The notes beneath the pieces were generated by a model. It had not been told where the DNA came from. It ran no database searches and saw only the letters and a list, made by a program, of their open reading frames with translations. A DNA stretch of 64,000 nt from Fluctibacter corallii (GTDB taxonomy: Bacteria > Pseudomonadota > Gammaproteobacteria > Enterobacterales > Alteromonadaceae): the NCBI RefSeq assembly GCF_025751585.1, contig NZ_JAOWKX010000001.1, positions 248,259 to 312,258 of the forward strand. Direction: 5' to 3'. How positions within the stretch are numbered: position 1 is the first letter of the stretch; each line of letters starts with the position of its first letter. The position numbers and the translations under genes are program-made. Positions 27,502-39,600 of the stretch are shown one piece after another.

Positions 27502-28818
27502 TTATCTAACATGTTGGCTTTCAGCCAAAGCCGAAAGAGCTTCTAAACTATGGTAAGACAATTGACTCAGAACGTATGCCGTTAGCATACTTAAAAAAGA
27601 ATCTTCATGTCTGTCAGCTTCGTCAACTGGCAACTCCTTAAGCGACTGCATAAACAGATCCCTCATTTTTTTAACCCGAGTATCAAGTACCAAAGATTTT
27701 TCCCTTTGTTCTTCCGTCTCTGGGAATTCATAAATTACCCCCCCCGCAGCGGGCTGATGGAATAAATTCCTCATAAATATTGAAGACAATGGTTCATTCT
27801 TACCTCTTATTAAAGTACCTATACTTTGCTGGACGGCCAATACCTTATCAGACGGCATGTTGAATTTATGTGCTAAATTATTTATTTCAGTATGACTAAC
27901 CGACGCAGACTGTAAAGAAATAGAGCGAGCATCGACTAGATCTCCAAATCCTATTTGTAAATTAGTTGCGATAACAGAAGCCTGTTGCCCTCCTTTACTA
28001 TGCCCAGTTGATAACCAGCTAATTTTTTTTCCACCACTTTCGTCAATGAGCGAGCCAAGCAGCGCTTCTGTATGGTTAGTAAGGTTATTGGTTTGATCGC
28101 CAACTTTTATATTAAACATACTAGGGATATTTACACTACCCCAATCCCATGCAGCGTCGCGACTGATTTCCGCTAAAGATCCTCTAACTGAGCTAATCAC
28201 TTTAATACCGTCGGGCTCGTCTTTAACAAGAGCAAACCATCGCTCTCCTCTTGATCCATAAACTGCGCCTGTTTCAAAGTCGACTCTCTCGATGCCGGGT
28301 TCATTCGCGAGCTGCTTAAGCGCGTCTTCTGAAGGAGGATGATACCCTTCATCTCTAAGCTTCTTGTAGTCTTCAGACTTACTTAAATCACCGTCGATAC
28401 TATAGGCTGCGTTAGAAGCAAATGTACTGAGGCGCTCTTCTGGCGTCATGTGCGTGCGACTTATAACTTCTGGCTGTTGAAATTCAGATATTTTAAAACG
28501 TTCATATTGGTCTTTTAACCCAACTCCTACTGCGCCTACTGCTAAGCCTCTACCAAATAGGCGCCGCGCTGTTCTCCATCCATTCCCCTTTTGATTTTCA
28601 CCGGAGCCACCAGAACCTTCTCCGCCACCTGAGTTATGGTTACGATTACCATCATGGTTTTGAGAGTAACCCCCTTCTCCTTGATAGGGTCGCGACTCAC
28701 TTATGCGTGCATCTAGTCCTAGGGGACGCCCTTCTTGTTGAATGTATGAAAATGGGGCGTGTGGCTTTCCTCTCATCAATCTACTTGTTGCACGTATTAA
28801 TTGTTTTGGGTTAGACAT
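27502..28818 (-). CDS. Lipase-like alpha/beta-hydrolase, candidate effector
   Basis: 438 aa. Residues 1-85 are low-complexity, Gly/Asn/Ser-rich and likely disordered. From about 120 on, a class-3-lipase-like fold is suggested by VISSVRGSLAEISRDAAWDW (residues 208-227, like the FRGT...DW motif) and the nucleophile elbow TGHSKGGQQAS with Ser274. There is no signal peptide. A phospholipase or lipase acting on target membranes fits its place between a Tc-like giant and a lysis cassette, but substrate and delivery are inferred. AGGAG seven nt before the ATG firmly supports the start. The catalytic Asp and His cannot be assigned by eye. Confidence 0.75.
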   Translation of the reverse strand: MSNPKQLIRATSRLMRGKPHAPFSYIQQEGRPLGLDARISESRPYQGEGGYSQNHDGNRNHNSGGGEGSGGSGENQKGNGWRTARRLFGRGLAVGAVGVGLKDQYERFKISEFQQPEVISRTHMTPEERLSTFASNAAYSIDGDLSKSEDYKKLRDEGYHPPSEDALKQLANEPGIERVDFETGAVYGSRGERWFALVKDEPDGIKVISSVRGSLAEISRDAAWDWGSVNIPSMFNIKVGDQTNNLTNHTEALLGSLIDESGGKKISWLSTGHSKGGQQASVIATNLQIGFGDLVDARSISLQSASVSHTEINNLAHKFNMPSDKVLAVQQSIGTLIRGKNEPLSSIFMRNLFHQPAAGGVIYEFPETEEQREKSLVLDTRVKKMRDLFMQSLKELPVDEADRHEDSFLSMLTAYVLSQLSYHSLEALSALAESQHVR

Positions 28819-28860
28819 AATGAAACTCCTGTTTGATATATTTAAGATGTATAAAGGATG

Positions 28861-30522
28861 TTATTTAGAAAGCTCTAAATTGGTCACTCGTGAGGACCGA
28901 TTTCTATCGAATTGACCTGTTCTAATATTTGGTTCGTTAGGTTGATTACTTCGTGTTTGATTTTGCGATGTGACTTGCGTCAAACCCTGCTGTGTGCTTG
29001 ATTCAGTGTCCTCTCCTACTCCGTTTAAGTTTGTCTGAGACGAATTCTCATTTAAGGTACTGTCTAGTAAAGAGCGACTATCCCCCTCACTGCCATTTTC
29101 CTCATTTGGCAACTGTTGTACCGGTTCTTGGGTTGGTTCGGGTGAAAGCTCGGGTGAAAGCTCGGGCGAAAGCTCGGCTGAAGGCTCGCTGTTTGTTTCA
29201 GGCGCGTCGGTATCGGCCTCTACCTGAGTTTCTGGTGCCTGTGCGTCTGGTGTTTGTGAATCTAATACTTGTTCACCAGATTGCGGCTTATTGCGGGCTG
29301 CCTCATGCTGTTTTTCAGCTTCGTCGATGGCGTCTTGCGTGTCGTTGTCTACTCTTTCACGATCTTCTTTGGCCTGCCGTTCAATTCTTTCTTTCTCAGC
29401 TTTTTCCCATTTATCGATATCTTCCTTTTCTTTTTTGGCCTGCTCGTTTAAGCGGTGCTTTTCTACTGCCAAGTCGTAAATGCCTTCAAGCTTTTTATTG
29501 GTATCGTCGTTAGCAGGAAATGCAGCGTCTACCGCCTTTAAGGTCACGAAATCGCCGCTGAGTCGCTCTGGTTCCGTTGCGTCGGTAAAGTCGGGAAGAA
29601 ACGTGGTGTTACCTTGTTCATCGGTAACGGGATACAGAAACCGGCTGTTTTCTGCGTCAAACTCAGGGTCGGTGTCGCTATCAATGGTTTTATTATTCCC
29701 CTTCGAGTGAGTTGCCGCATACGCCTTTACTTCGCCCGGCCCCAATTCATTGTAGCCTTTGCCGTTGTATGGGTCTTTTGGGTTAAAACGTCCTTTGGCA
29801 AACATGCCACTTTCGAGAATGGCGCGGTCTTGTTCGTTACTTGGGTCAAGCTGATCCCGTGTGGGCAGATAACGCAGTTTGCCATCTACCAACACAGGCC
29901 CTCTAATTTCATTTTTGCCAAACAGGTTGAGCTTCAGTTTTTGACCGGGTTTAAGCCCTAGCTTTTTTTCTAGCCCAGTCGGTTTGCGTTCTTGTTCACG
30001 CTGGTTCTCGTTTTTACTGGCCTCGGCTGCGATACGGGCGGCTGCGCCGCCAAGTGCTGGAGCTGATGTTTCCGATGTGCCCGACTCGCTAGGCGATGTG
30101 TCAGACTGTGCCTCTGACGAGGCCGACGTAGGCTCTGCCGATTGCATGTTGTTGGTTTGTGCGTTTGCTTGTTGCCCACTGTTGCTCGCGTCACTGCCAT
30201 TGTCGCTATTGCCATTGTCGCTATTGCCATTCGATTCTGCACTGTCGGTAATTGTAGTAGAGGCTGCTGGTGAGTTTTGTGTGTCAGTGTCATTGGTTTC
30301 TGATGCACGCGTGCTAGTTACGCCCGTAGTAGCGCTGCTGCTCGCTTGCGACGAGGCCGTTGTATTGTGGGTTGTGTCGTCAGTTGACGCTAAGGCATCA
30401 GATGGTGGGCGCTTGGCCTCTACCACACTGGCGCGTCGCTGCCGAGACTGGCCAGCAGACGACCCCATTGAACGGTGTCGAGTTTGTTGTCGTTGTTTGT
30501 TTTTCATGATGATACTTGCCAT
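28861..30522 (-). CDS. Disordered, coiled-coil-containing protein of the toxin block, unknown function
   Basis: About 553 aa from the ATG at 30522; an in-frame TTG at 30534 lies in a terminator T tract and a second ATG at 30507 is also possible. The first about 180 residues are Ser/Thr/Ala/Asn-rich. A conserved-looking middle region (about 190-330: LEKKLGLKPGQKLKLNLFGK, YNGKGYNELGPGEVKAYAA) is followed by a highly charged helix or coiled coil (about 350-415, KEKEDIDKWEKAEKERIERQ) and an acidic Pro/Ser/Glu/Gln-rich tail with ELSPELSPELSPEP repeats. No known domain. Located directly after the giant TcA-like gene, it may be a scaffold, chaperone or secreted partner; this is inference. Confidence 0.7.
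   Translation of the reverse strand: MASIIMKNKQRQQTRHRSMGSSAGQSRQRRASVVEAKRPPSDALASTDDTTHNTTASSQASSSATTGVTSTRASETNDTDTQNSPAASTTITDSAESNGNSDNGNSDNGSDASNSGQQANAQTNNMQSAEPTSASSEAQSDTSPSESGTSETSAPALGGAAARIAAEASKNENQREQERKPTGLEKKLGLKPGQKLKLNLFGKNEIRGPVLVDGKLRYLPTRDQLDPSNEQDRAILESGMFAKGRFNPKDPYNGKGYNELGPGEVKAYAATHSKGNNKTIDSDTDPEFDAENSRFLYPVTDEQGNTTFLPDFTDATEPERLSGDFVTLKAVDAAFPANDDTNKKLEGIYDLAVEKHRLNEQAKKEKEDIDKWEKAEKERIERQAKEDRERVDNDTQDAIDEAEKQHEAARNKPQSGEQVLDSQTPDAQAPETQVEADTDAPETNSEPSAELSPELSPELSPEPTQEPVQQLPNEENGSEGDSRSLLDSTLNENSSQTNLNGVGEDTESSTQQGLTQVTSQNQTRSNQPNEPNIRTGQFDRNRSSRVTNLELSK
29140..29187. repeat. 12-bp tandem repeat in coding sequence
   Basis: Four near-identical 12-bp units (GGTGAAAGCTCG type) encode the ELSP/AELS repeats in the tail of the disordered protein. 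The units are in frame, so copy-number changes would only lengthen or shorten the linker. A second short tandem run (about 15-bp units encoding NGNSD) lies near 30191-30230. Confidence 0.75.
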
Positions 30523-30530
30523 GTATAGAT

Positions 30531-30623
30531 ACAAAAAAAGCCCTGTTAACGGGGTGTGTTACCAGCACTCGCCCCAGCACATGCGACACTGAGGAAAAAC
30601 GAGATAACACGCCCCACAGGGCT
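30531..30623 (-). terminator. Long hairpin terminator after the giant TcA-like gene
   Basis: On the minus strand an arm of about 19 nt (complement of 30605-30623, AGCCCTGTGGGGCGTGTTA) pairs with the complement of 30539-30561. The pairing holds apart from one mismatch and a 4-nt bulge, and a T7 tract (30533-30539) follows. A smaller hairpin (CCCCG-TTAA-CAGGG) directly abuts the same T tract. This should stop most transcripts leaving the giant gene, so the downstream genes need read-through, antitermination or their own promoter. Confidence 0.8.
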
Positions 30624-30654
30624 TGCTTACAAAGGAAAGGAAGATTTTGCCAAA

Positions 30655-33600
30655 TTAAGTTTTGGCGTTATATAGCAATATCATTTCTACATTTTTCAGT
30701 TTTTGCTTGTCTCCTTTTGTTGTGAATGTCCATTGGCTGCCGTCTCTGGCAATTGTCATGTTGCTGATTTCTACAAATCGTTCGTTTGGCAGTTTGTGTT
30801 CATCATTAAGAATCAGGCTAACTCCTTGCTCGCCTTCCACTTCATAGCGGGTGTAAATCCCCTGAATTTGCCCGCCACTCATGTTCGGGAACAGGCTTCG
30901 TGGTACGGTCACCGTCATTGATTGGCTGTCGCTTTGCATAAATGCTTGCCATGCATCTGGGAAGCTATACGCCAAATCTAAAAATGCCGATGTGGTGTAG
31001 GGTTTGAGTGCCCCGCGCACAGCAGAGGCGAAAGCCTCGCCGCCCTGCTCTGCGGTGTAGCGCAGCTTAATGGTGACGTCGAGCAGTTCGTTCGGGTTGT
31101 AGCTTCCTGCTTTGCCATTGATGTCTAGCTTCCATAACGACACCGCGCCCGTTCCCTCGAACGGCAAGTAGCGTTCGTTGTCGTAACGCAGCTCAAACAT
31201 GCCGTTGTTTTCTGTGTACTGATCAACATGCGACAAGGCAATTTGCTGGTTAGCGCGCCAGTCTGAGCGAATGCTCATAGGTGGCTGCCCCTTGCTTTCA
31301 AGCAAATGTTTCACGCCGTTAATGTCAGGCGACATAAGCACGCGGTTGTTTAACTGGGTTAACGTGGCGTTAATATGCTTGCCCTCACCAATATCAAAGG
31401 CCAGCGATATGGTTTTAACCTGACGGTTATAGTGCCCTGGGAAGTCGTGATCAAACAGTTCTTCACTTAAGCGGAATACACAGCTGCCTTTGGTTTTTAA
31501 CTCCATGTAAGCCAACGGATCGTGGGCCAATAATGAAATACTCTTTGTGATCTCAAGGGCCCGTGAGTCTTGCTCCATATAGGCCTTTTCCATCATGGCA
31601 AGGTCGTGGCCCAACTTCGAGCCCGACATCAGCCCTTTACGACGGCTGTCCCAGTAACTGCCCCCAATATAGTTCACCTCTTTTTCAGGTGTGGCAGTTT
31701 CAAACTGGAAGGCTTTTTGGGCTTGCATGGCAATGTCGTGTGCCATTTTATAGCTTTGGTAATACAACCCAGACAATTGGCTACTCATCCACTGATACAA
31801 GTGTTGGTTGCTGAATTTGTTTTTCATGAAGGTCGCAATCGAGCGGTTATGTTTAATATCTTGCTCGTGAATCTGCTTTTCTCGCATTGCAATCGCATGT
31901 TGCATTTTCGCTGAAATCAGCTGTTGTTCGGTTTGTTCAACTTCATATTCAGCCAGTTCCTTTTCCAACTCCCAATCTTCTTTACTACGATTGAACTGCG
32001 CGTAAATGGCGGCTATTTCACCTCCAGTACTCAGTGCATCACCGCTGGTTTCCAGCGCATCTGAACTTTTATCAAGGAAGTCGCCAACATTACGCCCCCC
32101 CGTACTCACCCCAACAATGAACGGGCCTGCATACGCTTCTGGTAACGCATAAGCAACCGCACCAGATATTTTCATTAAGGCGCCAACGCCCATTAATGCG
32201 GTGCTGGCAATGTTCAAATCTACCTGCGTTTCTTCTTCACCAATCAGGCCCTTTTCAATACGTGTTTCGTAGGTAGTTACTTTATGCTTGGCACTTTGCA
32301 GGCTTTTTTCCAAATTACGGATGTTGGCCTCAGCGTCCGTGATCTGGTCATCTTTGATTTGGCGGTTAAGCTGCAAAATCGTGGCTTCTTGCTGGTTATG
32401 TAACATTTCCAGCTCTTCAGCTTCGTGTTTTTCAATGGTTCCCAGTAGTTCACCACCAAATTGCGATAGCTTATCGGTGTAAGCCTTGGCTTTATCGAGC
32501 ATATAGCTAAAGCGGTAGTGGGGAACTTCGGTGTTCAGCATGGCAAGCGCCTCGCCAATACTGCCGCCCGCAGCCACTGCATTAACCAGCGCCATGGGAT
32601 CAATTGGCGGTTGGAATAATGGCAGTGGCTGCTTCTTGCCCTCAATGTTGAGACTGTTACGTATTTTATGTAATCGGTCTTCAACGCGTGTCCAGTAGTC
32701 ACTAAATAGGCGGTTTTCTGGCACGTAAAAATACGGGTTAGTAATAGAGTCATGCACCGTGCCGTCAGATTTTAAGCTGTCGTAGCGGCTGTTTATAGTT
32801 GACGAATTTTCTAAATCAATAAGAAAATCGTAGTCTTGTATTGTGTCGCTGGTAAAGTGATTAAGGTCATTAAAGGCCTTGTCGTCAGACAACACAACTT
32901 TGCCCATATTGTCTGGCTTTTTACCCAGTAAATCGTACGCCAGCACATACAGCATACGTGCTTCGTTAATGCTCTCTCGCGTGTACTGCCTAAACAGCAT
33001 ATCGCCCCAATCAAGCACGTTGTCGATGTAATTCATAACAATGGCTTTTTGGTAAGCAATAGGACGAAGCCCAGCAATGGCGTGCGGGTCAAACGGATCG
33101 TGCAGGTATTTGTCTAGCTGTTGCACGCTTGCACGTTGCAAGTCTGCGTTATCAAGATGCCCTTCAATCACCGCTAGCGCATCAATCACTGGGGTGATGG
33201 CACCAGAGAGCGCGTTGCCCGCTGACAAGGTTTTTGTTACCTCGCTGAACATGGCATTGTACTCGTCATTAAACCGATTGCGGAAGTTGGCAAAATCTTC
33301 CCCATTTAGCCCCAATACCGCAAAATTTGAGAGGTTCTGTGAATAATTCGATACCATTCCCATACTGCGAAGCGCATTAAGTGAACTTAACAAGATTGAC
33401 GGGTTATACAGCCATTTAACCAATTGAAATAGCGCATGAAACTGGTTTGCTGCGGGAGTATCGATGCGCTGAACCACCACGTCTAATTTCGCCAGCGCAT
33501 TCCCATCTAACGGCGCAATATCGGTGTTACCAGCGTAAGTTTGCTCGATGTAATGCTTTAAGCCAGCAAAGCTATCTCGATACTCTTTAGCGAGTTGGGG

Positions 33601-36600
33601 TTTAAACGTATCAAAGCGTGCTTGCATGGTATCTAGCACATTGTCGGAATTCAGTATGATGCCAAATTCTTCATTCAGATCAGCATGAAAAAGCCTCACA
33701 ACTTCCTTATGAGGTTCTAACTTCAGCTGATCTTCGGCTGCTTTGGCAATGTCTCCCACGCGCTTATTCGCCGTCTCAAGCTCATGGCTGAGTTTTCGGT
33801 AACGTAAATGGTTTACAACAATCAATGCATCGTTACGCTTGCTGCCAGTGAATGTATTTGCCTCGGTTTGCAGCCCGGTAAGCACAGACAGAGACGATAC
33901 AATCATTACACTGTCATCAGCGCTAGCGCCGCTGTCGCGAATTGCAACCAAGGCATCCTTCCACGCTTCCTCCGTTGTTCCGCCACTCGATAGATCTGGC
34001 CATGTTGCCTCTATTTTGGCTTTTATTTCTGCCCGCGTTACATTCACGTACACATGCTCAGGCGAGAGAGCGTTCAGTTGTGCTTGAAATTCGCTTGCGT
34101 CGTTGCTCAAGAAGTTTTCGATTGAGTTGCTACCAAACTGGGCGTTATATGCATTTACTGCGGCAGTAGCCTGACTCACCAAACCTTCGGTGTTGCCGTC
34201 AATGAACGGCAAAAACTTCCAATGTTTTGCGCCTCGGGTTGGATCATAAATGTGCTCATACCACTGTTTGGCCATTTCAAACTTTTGTTCTGCGTTCAAA
34301 CGCTGGGCAATATAAAACGGAGCATGGAAGAAAATCTCCCAATAATACATGCCATTGGCACTGTCAAAGTCCAAATAGTTGTTTTCTGGCAGCACTTTTA
34401 CGCTGTTGTTGACTTGGATATTGGTGGCACTTGACACCCCTCGACTAAACGATGGGGTTTCGTCAATTGACTGCGTGGCCAGTTGCAGCAGGCCTTTCAT
34501 GCCTTTTGCGAACAACCGTTTATTCAGTTCTTTTGCGGTAGAACTGGTTAGCCGTACAATTTCGTAGTCGATATCCTCTTGGGTATAAGGCATGGCCGTA
34601 TCGTCGCTGTAGCGAACATAATGCCCGTTCGTTTGCCCGTTCATCTGACTCAACAAATACAGCACGTCTTTTCCGTCCTCTTGGGTGTTAAGCGCAGCCG
34701 TAATGTTATTTTGGAACGTAGCCGGTATGTTACTAATGTTGCCCTTAATAGGCTTAGGGCTTTGTACTAAGTGCGGCGACAACCCAGATGGGTATCGATA
34801 ATAATGATCGCCACACACAACATAAGCGGCACGCTCGCCGTTGGCATCTTTAAGGGTAAAGGCCGCACTCACCTTATGTCGCATTGCGCTGGGCAATGAC
34901 TGAGGGTATCCCTCTTTCGGTGTTGTGCTAACTTTTCCATCTGCGATGGCAAAACAATGAACTTGGGTATCGTTGAGCAAATACAGCTGATTATCTAGCA
35001 CGTAAGTGGCGCGAATCGCGTTAGCATCAAACTGACTTTCTGCTTTTTCTTTTAGCCATGTGGTGTTGATGTTTTTTTTGTTAGACCAGCGAGCCACTGC
35101 GTTAACTATTTCAGTCACGTTTGCAGGAGCAAATGCTATGTATTCCCCTTGGCTAAACAAGTACAACACACCATTAACATATAACGCCGCATGAATCGTT
35201 TTACTTATTCTCTTTCGTCCAACTTGGATATTTGAGTCTGTCTCAGGCTTCCAAAAAATTTCATTACGATCAAAACCTATTTTTCCATCTTTTACACCAC
35301 TGAAAGACGTGTTGATTGCCGCATACCATCGCCCGTTCTGTTCTGGTATAAATTGATATGCTTCAACCTCTTTAGTGACAGTGTTCACTCTCACCGAGTG
35401 ACTTTTTGAGTTTTCTCTATCAAGCAAATACGCCACAACACCGTCACGTTCTCCGTAAGCCGCCACTATTCGATACTCTGTCGGGTCTATTGACTCCTCA
35501 TCAATCTTCAACGTCGCATTAGCGTTGTCAAATCCCAATAAACTTAACAACCCCGCCAGCGTATTTTCCCCTGACGCCTCGATTTTCAGCTTTTCATTTG
35601 CGTTACCAAAGTTGGCGTATTTCACACACACATCATCGTCGAGTAAAAAGACCTTGCCACCTAACTCGAAAGCCGCCTGTACACGATTAAAAAACGTGTC
35701 GCTGCCTGTTACGGCAAACCGTTGGGTAGACTGAGGCGCGCTAAGCGTCTCACCTGACTGGGTGTAGTAGTGACTCCCTGATATGTAGTAGGGTGTGTTA
35801 TCTACGCTAAATGCTGCATCTACGTTTATATTACTTGGCAGATTGTGAGCATTGTTTTCGATTACCAGAGGGCTATTTGCATCGCCTAACGCCTTGGTTC
35901 TAGGCTTACATAAAAAACCGCCGCCTTTGTGGTCATAACAGATCCAAGGGGCGTCGGTTGTACCCGCGCCGGTGTTCAGCGACACAACATTTTTCTCTTC
36001 AATGTCGCCTTCATCAAATAAGCGCCTAAACAACGCTTTACCATTTTGATTAGAGATAGCCGAAGGCGTTAATTCCGTCTCTTCAACACTGTACAACTCA
36101 GGCGTTAAGCCAAAGGCTTTCACGAACGGAGTGGCATCCCGTCTGTTCGACGTAAACTGCGCATCATCCAAATATTGGCACACTACACGAATATGCTCGT
36201 GCTCTTTGTTATTCAGCAGCGATGCCAGTTCAACCGACAGTTTGACGTCGTTAATTCCCTTATTCGATAGCAACACGTCGGTGAGCGCGCCACCCCAGTC
36301 GTCTCGTTCAAAAACAGTTATTAGCTTTTGTGGCTGAATCCACTCTTTATTAAGATTGTAATAGGAGTAATAAATACTCACAGTTTGGGTTACGCTATTA
36401 CTTTCATTTTCATAGGTTTTTTTGCCGTCCTCTTCGCTTTCAGAAAACGTAGCTCGATTGGAGTTAGGTGGAACCACATCCACCTTGGCCCAAAATACAA
36501 ACACGCGATTAAACGCATAGACTGGATAAACACGCTCGGCTTCAATGGGAATATTTACCGGAAGCCAGGATTCCCAACTGTCATTTTGGGTCTCGCCAGC

Positions 36601-39600
36601 CAAAAAGTTACCAAAGCGGTAGTAGTAACGAACCGGATCTGACTTGGTATGCCCAAATAAGACCAACTTTTTATTCACGGCTTGGCTTTCAAGCGCGTCT
36701 TCTTCGTACAAATAGCCGCCACCGATTTTTAACCGTGACACTTCGGTATATTCATCAAGGTAGGTTTTAAACACCTTCTGCATGTTGTCATCGTTGATTT
36801 CACCTTGGTTAACGTCTTGTTCGAGCGTCACAAAGGGCGGTGTTTTGGTATCGCGAAGCTCTGGGCGAATGTAGTTTTCTGGGTACAAGAACACCTTACG
36901 ATTCGCTTCCCACACACGATAATTTTGCATCCATTCCCATTTATCTTTCAGGCTGTCAACTCGCTCTGCTTTGTTGGCTGGCGTTTCACCTGACAGCGAG
37001 ACAGACTCCAGCTGCATAAAGTAACGATGGAAAAACAATTGCAATGCCATTGTTGCTTCTTTTATACGAGACGTGCTGGCTTCGTTTTCCATTTGCACAT
37101 CAATCAACAATGCTTCGTACAAATCTCGTGCATCGTCGATGCCGTCTAATTGACTAATCGCATAAGGCACTAACGCATCGCGCTTGATGGTATTAAGCTC
37201 TCGCACGAGCTGATCTTTTAGCGCAGCGAAGTTGTCGTCACAGCCTTGTCCAAACAACCACTGGTTGAACACCTTAGCCACCTTCCGACGCGTCGCATAG
37301 CTCGGCTGAGCATTCCCCCCATAGAGTGGATACCAAGCATCTGAGTAAGCGCGTTGTGCCCCCACATCAATAGATTGCAAGGTAGATAGAATGTGATAAA
37401 TACGAATAATCAATTCAACATCAAAGCGTCGTTCAACATCATTCGTGGGTGACTGTAAAAAGGCATGTTTTTCCTTGAGCCAGCGAATATCCTCTTTCTC
37501 AAAACCGAACATATCGCTCAGTGCCCAATAAGGTTCGTCGTGCTGGTGATGGCGCGACACCAATTGCGCTAAGCTGACATCTCCCCCGCTGTATTGTTTA
37601 TTCAATTTTGCAAATTGACTGATGAGTTTAATGTCACGCAGTAAATAATCAGACGCGCGGGCAAAGCGTTCGGTAAACAGCAATGGCGTGTTGAACCGAT
37701 GACAGTCGTGGCTTCCCAGAGGGTTGTGCACATACTGTTTATCTCGAACAAAGAAGATACGATTTTCAAATCTGAATACACTGCTAAGGCCATCTGTTGG
37801 GGTAATAGGTGGTGTTTCAGTATTAACGTCTGAGCTCTCGCCGTCTTCGTTATTGACGCTTTGCATATACAGCCCGCGGGGAACATGCGCCTCGTGCTCG
37901 TCTATCGACTTAGGATAGCCATCGTCAAAATAGCGCGGCGCATCATCGTCGTCAGTAAACAGTGTTGCGGTATCGGTATATCGCACATATTGGTCGTGTT
38001 TGAACACGTATAGCCTGCCGTAGCCGTCGGTATATGCGCCATCAATTGAATGGTCCGCTATTTCGCCTGCGTTTCGCGCCTCTTTAAAGCGATTTTTGAC
38101 TTTGCCCCACGCAATCTGCTGCCTACCAGATACAGTTCCCCAGCTTTCACCCTGTTTGTATAACCATAACTCGTCGCGATACACAAACGCGGCTTCAATG
38201 TCGTCGTGGAATTGTTCTGGCAGAGCTTGCAGTACGCCTTCTGTATCCGAAAACTCACTGATAGATTTAGGGTAACCCGCATCTACATAGTTGTAATGCC
38301 CCTCGCTATAGCGCACGTATTGGTCGCCAGAAAACAAATAGGTTGTTCCTTTATCTGACGGCGACATAGCAGGCAGGGTTACCGCTGCATCCACCATACC
38401 CGTTTGAGAAAAGTGGTTGTCTGTTTCGCCAATAGCGGCCACAGCCAAGCTATACGTATGCGCGTTGGCACCAACGAACAGCTGATCATTCACTAGCACA
38501 TAGGTATTACGGGGATTGGTGTGGGCTGCGCGAATACGCACGTTGCCATGAGACGCTGCCAGCGTATCCAGTGCATATTGAAACGCCTTACCCATCCCTT
38601 TAAACGGTATTTCTTTGGTTAAATCAATATGGATACGTTTTGGGTAGCCTTCATCGACCGTGCGATAGTCTGCGCTGGAGTAACGCACATAGTGATCTTT
38701 CGAAAATAAATACGTAACGCCTTCATGCACCAAGGTGGCATCTACACCGTCACTAAGTGGGTTGTCAAGCAATCCCCAGTACTGATTTACAGGGTAAATC
38801 TCAGCGTCGCCTGTGTTGGTTTTTTCCCATTTTTGGAAGCAGGCATGCGAGATAAAATACATCTCGCTTTCAGGCCCTTGAATGATGTTGCTCACGCCTT
38901 TGAACGTCGTTTTGTTAAACGTTAGCGTCGGGAACAGCAAGGTCAAATCTTTCGGGTAAGACCAATTATTCTCGTCTATATGATAACGAACAAACTGTTT
39001 ATCTTTGACGAAAATGGCGTTTTCGCCCTGAATAAACATGCAGTCATAATCAGCGAATCCGAGTTGTTTCTGGGCATCGCCCATTTCCCACAAGCAAGGG
39101 TGTTGGCTATGTTTTAACTGCGGCGTTTCATGTTGATAATCATCTGTTTCAAACACCAAATAACGGGCATGTCCAAAGGCATCCGCATGCTCGAACAAAT
39201 AGGTTTTTTTCTCCCATACAAATGCCGCAGCGACACTTCGCAGTGGCCCCCAGAATTCGGCTATCGGCATAGGAGGTTCATCTAGCTTCGCTTGCATCTC
39301 CATCAGCCCATTCAACGACGAATAGGCATAGCACATGTCGTCGGCAAACACATACGTAACCCCATCTCTGCCAACAAAACCCGTATCAAGATGCCCCGTG
39401 GATTTAATCGGGTTGTTAGCGCGCCCCCATTCTTTGTCAATGTCGTAATGGGTGTTCAGCAAATGGTTGTAGCATGTTGTTTTATCAAAGAAATACGTAT
39501 TGCCGTCAGTCCCTTGAAGCACCGCAGACAAGGTGTTCAATGCCGTTTTGGGCATAGTGTCAGGCGCATCGTCGAAAATATCAGGCGTGGCTGGTATAGC

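Noticed and set aside
29140..29187. CRISPR-like short repeats
   Set aside because: They are contiguous 12-bp in-frame coding repeats without spacers, and no cas genes are nearby.
29984..30592. 202-aa plus-strand ORF rich in Ala, Ser and Cys
   Set aside because: It is antisense to the low-complexity Ser/Thr/Ala region of the minus-strand disordered protein; repetitive codons keep the opposite frame open.
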